Source: Gemmatimonadota bacterium
Lineage (GTDB): Bacteria; Gemmatimonadota; Gemmatimonadetes; Gemmatimonadales; Gemmatimonadaceae
DNA length: 64,000 nucleotides
Reading direction: 5' to 3'
Assembly: GCA_020161135.1 (NCBI GenBank)
Contig: JAIUOB010000002.1
Span: 496,001-560,000, forward strand
Below the pieces are notes generated by a model. The model worked only from the letters and a program-made list of their open reading frames with translations, did not search any database and was not told the DNA's origin. A program made the position numbers and the translations under genes. Positions 57,425 to 64,000 of this stretch are shown in pieces. Position 1 is the first letter of the stretch. Each line of letters begins with the position of its first letter.

Positions 57425-59229
57425 CCGGTGGCCGCGATCTCCTCGCCGGGATTGATGAACTGGTCCTGCTCCATCTGATACTGGCGGTTGTACAGGTCGC
57501 GGTACCGCCCGCCCAGCGCCAGCAACTGCTGGTGGGTGCCCCGCTCGACAATCTCGCCCTTCTCCAGCACGAGGATCTGGTCGCTGCTGGTGATGGTGGA
57601 GAGCCGGTGCGCGATGACGAAGGTCGTGCGACCTGCGCGCAGGCGGCGGAGCCCCTCCTGGATGAGGTGCTCACTCTCGGAGTCGAGGCTCGACGTGGCC
57701 TCGTCGAGGATCAGCACGCGCGGGTCGGCCAGGATGGCGCGCGCGATGGCCACGCGCTGTCGCTGACCGCCGGAGAGCTTCACGCCGCGTTCGCCCACGA
57801 TCGTGTCGTACTGCTGCGGAAAGCCCATGATGAAATCGTGCGCGTTGGCGATCTTCGCCACCTGCATGATCTCGTCGTCGCTCGCGCCCGGCTTGGTGAA
57901 GGCGATGTTCTCCTTCACCGTGCCGTCGAACAGGAAGTTGTCCTGCATCACGACGCCAAGATGATGCCGGTACTCACGCAACTTGAGGTCGCTCACCGGC
58001 GTGCCGTCCACCTTGATGCGCCCCTGCTGCGGCTGCGCGAACGCCATGACCAGCGAGATGAGCGTGCTCTTGCCGCTGCCACTCGAACCGACCAACGCGG
58101 TGGTGGTGCCGGCCGGTGCGTCGAAGGTCACGTGCCGGAGGACGGGCACGCCCGGCTCGTACTCGAACGACACATCATCGAACTCCACATGCCCGACCAC
58201 CGTGGGCACGGCCTGCTTGGAGGCGTCCTCCTGGTCCTCGGTGGCCATGTCGCGCAGCTCGCGGATGCGGTCGAGCCCCGCGAACGCCTCGGTGATCTGC
58301 GTGCCGATGCTCGCCACCTGCACGAGCGGCGCGGTGACCATCGCGATGAAGATCATGAACGTCACGAGCGAGCCGAGCGACATCGTCCCCGCGATCACGT
58401 CGCTGCCGCCCACGTACATCGTGATGACGCCGATCACGCCCACCACGGCAAACCCGAGCGTGCCGGTGAGCGAGGTACCGGTGATCGTCTTCGCGATGTT
58501 CTCGAAGAGCCGCTGCACACCCTTGCCGAACACCGCCTTCTCCCGCTCCTCGGCGGTGTACACCTTCACGAGGCGGATGCCACCCAGCGTTTCGGTGAGG
58601 CGGCCGGTGACCTCGGCGTTGATCACGCTGCGCTCGCGGAAGATCGGGCGCAGCCGCTTGAATGCGATGCTCATGCCGGCACCGAAGACGGCGAGGAACA
58701 CCACTGTGGCCAGCGTGAGCTTCCAGTTGAGGCTGATGAGCACACCGAGCGCAGCCAGCGCGCTCAGGATGCCACCGGTGAGCTGGATGAGCCCCGTGCC
58801 GATGAGGTTGCGGATGCCTTCCGGGTCGTTCATGACCCGCGACACCAGCACACCGCTCTTGGTGCTGTCGAAGTAGCGCACCGGCAGGCGAATGAGGTGC
58901 CCCTGCACCTCCTCACGCAGCCGCGCGATGGCCTGCTGCGCCGCCACACTCACCACCTGCGACAGCGCGTACCCGGTGATGGACTGCACCACCGTGGCCA
59001 CGAACCCCGCCAGCGCGATGAGCCCGAGCAACCGCACGTCGCGGTTGGGCACCACGTCGTCCAGCACGTACTTCACGGAGTACGGCAGCACGAAGCCGCT
59101 GGCGCGACTGATGAGCATCAGCCCGAGGCCGATGGTCACCGACTTGCGATGGGTCCACATGAGCGCGCGGGCCTCGCCCCAGGCGCGCTTCGTGTCGTAC
59201 TTGGGCTTCCCCTTGGCCGGTGGATTCAT
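57421..59229 (-). CDS. ABC exporter, fused permease and ATPase (MsbA-like)
   Basis: A 602-residue half-transporter. Six membrane helices occupy residues 25-310. The ATPase domain has Walker A GSSGSGKST (381-389), signature LSGGQRQR, Walker B VLILDEATSSLD and the H-loop AHRLS. The TSSLD residues and VVMQDNFLFDGTVKENI match lipid and drug exporters of the MsbA/LmrA class. It acts as a dimer to flip lipids or expel drugs. It heads the four-gene operon with the TMTC-like gene, helicase and yigZ. Confidence 0.93.
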   Translation of the reverse strand: MNPPAKGKPKYDTKRAWGEARALMWTHRKSVTIGLGLMLISRASGFVLPYSVKYVLDDVVPNRDVRLLGLIALAGFVATVVQSITGYALSQVVSVAAQQAIARLREEVQGHLIRLPVRYFDSTKSGVLVSRVMNDPEGIRNLIGTGLIQLTGGILSALAALGVLISLNWKLTLATVVFLAVFGAGMSIAFKRLRPIFRERSVINAEVTGRLTETLGGIRLVKVYTAEEREKAVFGKGVQRLFENIAKTITGTSLTGTLGFAVVGVIGVITMYVGGSDVIAGTMSLGSLVTFMIFIAMVTAPLVQVASIGTQITEAFAGLDRIRELRDMATEDQEDASKQAVPTVVGHVEFDDVSFEYEPGVPVLRHVTFDAPAGTTTALVGSSGSGKSTLISLVMAFAQPQQGRIKVDGTPVSDLKLREYRHHLGVVMQDNFLFDGTVKENIAFTKPGASDDEIMQVAKIANAHDFIMGFPQQYDTIVGERGVKLSGGQRQRVAIARAILADPRVLILDEATSSLDSESEHLIQEGLRRLRAGRTTFVIAHRLSTITSSDQILVLEKGEIVERGTHQQLLALGGRYRDLYNRQYQMEQDQFINPGEEIAATG

Positions 59230-59260
59230 TCCCCCAATCTAGCGGACGGCCATAGGGCAC

Positions 59261-59301
59261 GGGGCCGGCGTGTGCGCCTCGCGGCAGCGCACGCCGGCCC
59301 C
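59261..59301 (-). terminator. long GC-rich hairpin after the chemoreceptor gene
   Basis: Arms GGGGCCGGCGTGTGC and GCGCACGCCGGCCCC form a 15-bp stem with one G-T pair and an 11-base loop, between the chemoreceptor gene end and the ABC exporter start (both leftward). No T-tract on the minus strand, but the stem is the strongest in this part of the window. Confidence 0.55.
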
Positions 59302-59325
59302 GTCACCGGGTGGGCGGCACCGCAG

Positions 59326-61317
59326 TCACGCGGCGCGCCGCACCCCCCGCCGCGTATGCGCCGACGACGTCGCCGCCGACAGCGTGAACCGGCCCAGCAT
59401 GTCCTGCAGTTGCATGGCCTGGCTCGAGAGCTCCTCGGCGGCCGACGCCGATTCCTCACTGTTCGACGCCACCTGCTGCGTCACGACGTTCATCTGCTCG
59501 ATGGCGGTGTTCACCTGCACCACGCCGGTCTGCTGCTGCTCGCTGGCGAGGGCGATTTCACCCATCACCTCGGTCACCGCCGTCGCGCGGTCGGCGATCT
59601 CGTCGAGCGCCGCCACCACCTCGCCGGTGTACGACACGCCATCGGCGGCATGGCGGCCCGATTCCTCGATGAGGTCTGCGGTCTGCTTCGACGCCTCCGC
59701 CGAGCGGATCGCGAGGGCCCGCACCTCCTCGGCCACCACCGCGAAGCCCTTGCCCGCGTCGCCGGCCCGCGCCGCTTCCACGGCCGCGTTGAGCGCCAGC
59801 AGATTCGTCTGGAACGCGATCTCGTCGATCGTCTTCACGATCTTCGCCGTGCGCTCCGACGATGCCTTGATGCGCTCGACCGCACCCGACAGCGACTGCA
59901 TCGACGACACGCCCTTGAGCGTCGCGGCCTTGGCCGTCTCCGCCATGACACGGGCGTCGCGGGCGTTCTGCGCCGACTGCTGCGCCATGGCCGTCATCTC
60001 GGTCAGACTGGCACTCACTTCCTCGATGGTGCTGGCCTGCTCCGACGCGCTCTGCGCGAGCGAGGTGGACCCCGTCGCGATCTGGTCGGAGGCCGTCGCC
60101 ACCTGCTCCGACGCCTTCGCGACATCGGCGAGCGCGTTGGCCAGGTCGTCCACCGCCCGGTTGAGTGCCTCCTTGATGCGGGCGTGGTCGCCCTTGTAGG
60201 CGCCCTCCACCCGTGCGGTCAGGTCACGCGCGGCGACACGATCGAGCACGGCCGCGGCCTCGTTCACCGGATGGATCACGGCGTCGAGCGTGTCGTTGAT
60301 GCCCTGGACCAGCGCCCGGTACGAGCCTTCGAACTGCTCGGCACGTCCGCGCGTGGCGAGATGTCCGTCACGTCCGGCATCCGCCAGCATCGAGGTCTCC
60401 TGCACGAGTGTCGCGATCACCCCACGCACGGTCGTGTAGGACGCCACCGATGCCTGCGCCTTCTGGATCATGCTGTCGAGCGTCCGGGCCACGTCACCCA
60501 CCTCGTTTTTCCGGTCGTAATTCAGCGGCCTGGTCGAGGGCACAACCGCGATGGACGTGTCGCCTCGGCCCAGGGCGGCGAGCCCCCTGTCCAGGTCGGA
60601 GATGCAGACGGTCTTCAACTGCTCCGCACGCGCCGCCACTTCCGCGATCGGCGTGGTCAGGGAGCGTGTCAGCAGGACACCCAACGCGAGGGCGAGGAGG
60701 ACGGCTGCGGCCGAGGTCGCGTAGATGATGCGCGTGCCGAGCGTCGAAATGTTCGACAGGGCGGTCGCGCGCTCGACCGACGTGGTCGTGGCCTGCACAT
60801 TCAGCGCCTTCAGCGCGTTGTCGGCGACCTCGTAGCTCGTGCGGGACCGTCCCAGCACCTTCTCGGTCGCATCGGCCAGTTGGTTGGCGTTCAGCGCGTT
60901 CAGCGCGTTCAGCGAGCTGGCGGCGCTGGCGAGGTACTCGGCCGCCTTGCGCTGGGCGTCACGCTACAGGGCTTCCGCCTTCGGGCTCCGCGGAATGGCC
61001 TCGAAGACGTCGGCGCCGCGTTGGACCTGGTCGGTCAGCGCGGCCTGGTACTCCCGCGTGTACTTCTCGAAGAGCGCCTGGTTGCCGGTCTGGCGAGCAA
61101 CGAGCAGTCCGAATTCGTAGCGACGGACGGAGGCCAGGGCGACCTGATAGTCCCCCAGCTTGTCCAACTGCGGCACGGTCACCAATGTGACCGTCTCCGA
61201 TTGGGTGCTCATGCGGGACATGGACACAAGGCCGGCGATGCCGACCAGGACACACAGCGCGGCCACCGCGACGAAGCCGCCAATGAGCTTGGGGCCGATC
61301 TTGACGTTCACCAGCAT
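59326..61317 (-). pseudogene. methyl-accepting chemotaxis protein gene interrupted by an in-frame amber codon
   Basis: A 664-codon frame for a chemoreceptor: N-terminal membrane helix (GGFVAVAALCVLVGIAGLV), a periplasmic four-helix-type sensor, a second membrane helix ([19 protein letters not shown]), HAMP, and the cytoplasmic signalling domain with the hairpin tip [20 protein letters not shown]. Codon 118 (60966-60964) is TAG, inside the sensor, in ...KAEAL*RDAQRK. Reading on either side is in the same frame and normal. A single C-to-T change of CAG would explain it. The second part could start at the GTG at 60858. Three tandem 9-bp units (60887-60913) encode repeated LNA in the sensor. Whether it is a true pseudogene, a sequencing error or a suppressed stop cannot be decided here. 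Confidence 0.82.
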
Positions 61318-61550
61318 TCCAGCGTTCCTCTGGGCGCGGGAACGACTCCCGCGCCGTGGTCCAGGGCGCGCGGCAAAGGCTCCCCTTCTGCATCGAAGTG
61401 GCGGTGGCCGCGCGGAGCGTGACGCGCTCTTGAGCGCGAGTATCGGGCGGCTTCCGATTTCCTGAGTCGGGTATTCCCTGTCACGCCCGCCTGACGCCGC
61501 CCCCGGGAGGCGCTAGGTTCCGAGGGTACCCCCCTCAAAACGTCCCTGCC

Positions 61551-62519
61551 ATGCTCGTTCCAGATTCCGAAACGCTTGCCAAGGTCGAGGTGCTCGCCGA
61601 CCTGGAAGCCGATGTGCACACCCTGATGGACTCACACGAGTCCAAGCGCATCCTGTGGTTCCCCTCGGAGCTGCTCGCCCCGGAGCCCGACACGGACCCC
61701 GACCTTCATAGCAAGGGGCTGCGGGAGCGGGCGCGCGGCATCAGCATGCCGGCCCGGGTGGCCATCTGCCTGAACACGCTCACCGAGGAGGGACTGCCGC
61801 ACTTTCACCGGCTGCTGGCCACCTACCTGGGGGGCGACACGTTCTGGGCCAAGTGGAACAATCTGTGGACGGCCGAGGAGGACCGGCATGGCGCCATCCT
61901 GCACGACTACACGCGGGACAGCCAGTTGCTGGAGAACCCGGTGTTCGAGCGCATGCAGTTCGAGTACCTCAAGGCCGGCTTCGAGCCCAGTTGGGACAAG
62001 GACCCGTACCGCGTGTTCGTGTACACGTCGCTGCAGGAGCGGGCGACGCAGGTGAGCCACGCCAACACCGGCAAGCTGGCCGGTGAGTACGAGCCGCTCA
62101 TCGGCACGGTGCTCAACAACGTGGCCAAGGAAGAGGCGCGGCACTACGTGTTCTACCGCGAGATCTTCAAGCGGGTGCTGGAGCGCGACCCCAACCGCGC
62201 GTTGCACAGTGCGTCGCTGGTCATGCCCAGCATCGACATGCCCGGCATCAACATGCCACACTTCCGCGAGATGGCCGACGTGATCCGTCGCGCCGGCATC
62301 TACGGCCCGCGCGACTACATCCGCATTGTCGAGGATCTCATCCGGTTCTGGGCCATCGACAAGATCGAGGGGCTGAACGAGATGGGGCGGAAGGCGCAGG
62401 AGAAGATCATGGAGATCACGGCGCGCCTCGAGCGCGTGGCGGACGTGATGGAGACGCGCAGCCGCGCCAAGACCTTCTCGTTCGCGGTGGCGTTCAACCG
62501 CGAATTCGCGATGGAGTGA
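61551..62519 (+). CDS. acyl-ACP desaturase (soluble, di-iron)
   Basis: A 322-residue enzyme that introduces a double bond into acyl-carrier-protein-bound fatty acids in the cytoplasm. The two di-iron motifs are present: EEDRHG (109-114) and EEARH (194-198), with E80 and E163 as the other likely ligands. WTAEEDRHGAILHDY and ERATQVSHANTGK fit the stearoyl-ACP desaturase (FAB2) family. The 232 bp before it (61318-61550) holds only a short CGCGCTC/GAGCGCG dyad at 61423-61438 and no gene. Confidence 0.92.
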   Translation: MLVPDSETLAKVEVLADLEADVHTLMDSHESKRILWFPSELLAPEPDTDPDLHSKGLRERARGISMPARVAICLNTLTEEGLPHFHRLLATYLGGDTFWAKWNNLWTAEEDRHGAILHDYTRDSQLLENPVFERMQFEYLKAGFEPSWDKDPYRVFVYTSLQERATQVSHANTGKLAGEYEPLIGTVLNNVAKEEARHYVFYREIFKRVLERDPNRALHSASLVMPSIDMPGINMPHFREMADVIRRAGIYGPRDYIRIVEDLIRFWAIDKIEGLNEMGRKAQEKIMEITARLERVADVMETRSRAKTFSFAVAFNREFAME

Positions 62520-62533
62520 GCGGGACCGCCGCC

Positions 62534-64000
62534 ATGGAGTCCGGGTCGATGTCCCACCTCGTCGGCCCGCTCCGCGACGCGCTCGGCGACCGCTTTGCCG
62601 TCGAGCGCGCCCTCGGGCAGGGGGGCATGGGCGCGGTGTACCTCGCGCGCGACCGCCAGCTCGAGCGCGCGGTGGCCATCAAGGTGCTGCCGCCGGAGTT
62701 CGCGCAGCGAGTCGAGCTCCGCGAGCGCTTCCTGCGCGAGACGCGCGTCACGGCCGGCTTCTCGCACCCCAACATCGTCCCGGTCTTCAGCATCGAGGCC
62801 CATGGCGACCTCCTGGCGTACGTCATGGGGTTCGTCGAGGGGGAGACGCTGGCCGAGCTGGTGCGACGCGTGGGCCCGCTGCCGGTGCGCGACGTCGTGC
62901 GCATGCTGCAGGACATCGGCTACGCGCTGGCCTACGCCCACGGCCGCGGCGTGGTGCACCGCGACCTCAAGCCGGACAACATCATGATCGAGCGCGCCAC
63001 CGGACGCGCGCTCCTCATGGACTTCGGCATCTCGCGGTCGGTGTCGGCGGGCGCCGTGCCGGCGCGGGCCGCGGGCGCCACGGCGCTCACGCGCGTGGGC
63101 GAGGTGGTCGGCACGCCGGAGTTCATGAGCCCCGAGCAGGCCTCGGGCGACGACGTCGACGGACGCAGCGACCTGTACGCGCTGGGACTCGTGGCCTGGT
63201 TCGCGCTGGCCGGCGAGAGCGCGATGCAGGGGGAGAGCACGCAGAAGGTGCTGGTGCGGCAGCTCACCGAGACGGTGCCACCGGTGCACACTCGGCGCAG
63301 CGACGTCCCCACGCCGCTCTCCGAGGTCATCGCCCGCTGCGTCGAGAAGGCCCCCGAGGCACGCTTCGCCAACGCCGAGGCGCTCATCGAAGCGCTCGAC
63401 GCCGGAGCGCTCCGCGGCGGTGACGTGCCGTTGCCGGTGCGCCTCTTCGCCGAGGAGCTGTCGAAGGTGTCGCAGGTGCTCGTCTTCTCGGCGATCCTCA
63501 TCCCGGTGGTGTACCAGCTGCTGGCGAGTTGGGGGCGGGGGGCACTCGACGTCGTGCTGCCGGTGGTGCTCATTGCCGCGATCGCCTGGGGGCGCCTGGC
63601 GCAGGCGCTGCAGCAGGCGCGAGGGCTGCTGACGCGCGGCTTCACCCCCGCGGCCATCCGGAGCGGCTTTGCCGCGCTGCGCGCCGAACGTGACGCCGAG
63701 CGGGCGCAGCTGCGGGCGACGCCCACCGCGGTGCTGCGTCGGCGGCGGCAGGTGGTGAGCGCGAGTGGATTCCTCGCCCTGTCGTTCGCGCTGCGCGCGT
63801 GGGTGGTCGCCAGCATGCGCACCGAGGTGCGCCCCGGCTGGTATCAGGTGTCGCTGCCGGGGGTCATCATCCTGTATGCGGCGTACGTCATGCGCGGCGT
63901 CTCCATCGTGCAGCTGGTGCGCTCGCCGCTGCGCCCGTCGCTCGGCGAACGGCTGTTCGCGGTCACGTGGGCCGGCGCGCCCGGACAGTGGCTGCTGCGG
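62534..64000 (+). CDS. Ser/Thr protein kinase with C-terminal membrane part, 3' end off window
   Basis: At least 489 codons, open at the right edge. The glycine loop GQGGMG, ATP lysine in VAIKVLPPEF (K50), catalytic HRDLKPDN and DFG (LMDFGIS) are canonical, followed by the SPEQ form of the APE motif in FMSPEQASG. After the kinase domain, from about residue 300, come two hydrophobic segments (VLVFSAILIPVVYQLLAS, VVLPVVLIAAIAWGRLA) and later further ones, so the C-terminal half is membrane-embedded. The start may be the ATG at 62549, which has GGAG upstream. It lies 14 bp after the desaturase stop. Confidence 0.9.
   Translation, partial: MESGSMSHLVGPLRDALGDRFAVERALGQGGMGAVYLARDRQLERAVAIKVLPPEFAQRVELRERFLRETRVTAGFSHPNIVPVFSIEAHGDLLAYVMGFVEGETLAELVRRVGPLPVRDVVRMLQDIGYALAYAHGRGVVHRDLKPDNIMIERATGRALLMDFGISRSVSAGAVPARAAGATALTRVGEVVGTPEFMSPEQASGDDVDGRSDLYALGLVAWFALAGESAMQGESTQKVLVRQLTETVPPVHTRRSDVPTPLSEVIARCVEKAPEARFANAEALIEALDAGALRGGDVPLPVRLFAEELSKVSQVLVFSAILIPVVYQLLASWGRGALDVVLPVVLIAAIAWGRLAQALQQARGLLTRGFTPAAIRSGFAALRAERDAERAQLRATPTAVLRRRRQVVSASGFLALSFALRAWVVASMRTEVRPGWYQVSLPGVIILYAAYVMRGVSIVQLVRSPLRPSLGERLFAVTWAGAPGQWLLR

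Noticed and set aside
60887..60913. CRISPR-like or minisatellite array
   Set aside because: Three 9-bp units keep the reading frame and encode an LNA repeat inside the chemoreceptor sensor, so they are a coding tandem repeat. No CRISPR array was found anywhere in the window.
57397..61422. Plus-strand open frame of more than 1300 codons opposite the ABC exporter and chemoreceptor genes
   Set aside because: Its translation is rich in Arg, His, Gly and Ala with no domain, and the minus strand carries complete families with ATPase and chemoreceptor motifs. Such frames arise from high GC at third codon positions.
61551..62519. Aerobic cyclase (AcsF) of bacteriochlorophyll synthesis
   Set aside because: Considered because some Gemmatimonadota are phototrophic and AcsF is also a di-iron protein. 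The EEDRHG and EEARH spacing and the overall length fit acyl-ACP desaturase, and no other pigment genes are nearby.

Overview
This is a 64 kb stretch of a very GC-rich (about 70 % by eye) bacterial chromosome, densely coded on both strands. The gene mix points to the phylum Gemmatimonadota; this is inference from content, since no rRNA or other marker gene is present. Supporting features are a SusC/RagA-type TonB receptor, type III glutamine synthetase, an ABC-2 permease fused to an M1 aminopeptidase, eukaryotic-type Ser/Thr kinases with membrane tails, a reaction-centre-cytochrome-like lipoprotein, and many orphan histidine kinases. I see no phage, insertion sequence, integron, CRISPR array or rRNA. 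One tRNA gene (Cys, GCA) is present.

Layout. 1-9.8 kb: a truncated SusC receptor, a methyltransferase, tRNA-Cys, a MarR regulator with a nitroreductase, a four-gene double ABC exporter operon, a hybrid histidine kinase and a MqsA-like orphan antitoxin/regulator. 9.9-19.6 kb: a degenerate EAL-HDOD signalling protein, a LysR/FAD-oxidoreductase pair divergent from an ABC ATPase plus permease-peptidase fusion, and lipoproteins. 19.7-30 kb: nested palindromes upstream of glutamine synthetase III, small envelope proteins, an ECF-like sigma factor overlapping a Ser/Thr kinase gene, and a large Ig-like lipoprotein. 30-36.5 kb: an AAC(2')-like acetyltransferase and a six-gene run (acylase-type hydrolase, VOC protein, LytS-type kinase, LytTR regulator, AAC(6')-like acetyltransferase, NTF2-like protein). 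36.5-45 kb: an SRPBCC/ArsR pair, a tightly overlapped operon of DEAD-box helicase, histidine kinase, membrane protein, DinB-like protein and AlkA-type glycosylase, then a GMC oxidoreductase with its Tat-type small subunit. 44.8-53.5 kb: SET methyltransferase, di-haem cytochrome, GNAT, an operon with ilvE, SDR, cupin, TfoX-like and mannosyltransferase-like genes, and formate-tetrahydrofolate ligase. 53.5-64 kb: an ABC exporter/TMTC-like/helicase/YigZ operon, a chemoreceptor gene broken by one in-frame amber codon, an acyl-ACP desaturase and a Ser/Thr kinase that runs off the right edge.

The most interesting candidates are the possible drug-inactivation operon with its own two-component system at 31.0-36.5 kb next to an AAC(2')-like gene, the sigma-factor/kinase module at 24.3-26.4 kb, and the amber-interrupted chemoreceptor. 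Many genes are joined by ATGA, GTGA or TGATG overlaps, so operon assignments are fairly secure. Long reading frames opposite genes are by-products of the GC-rich codon usage.
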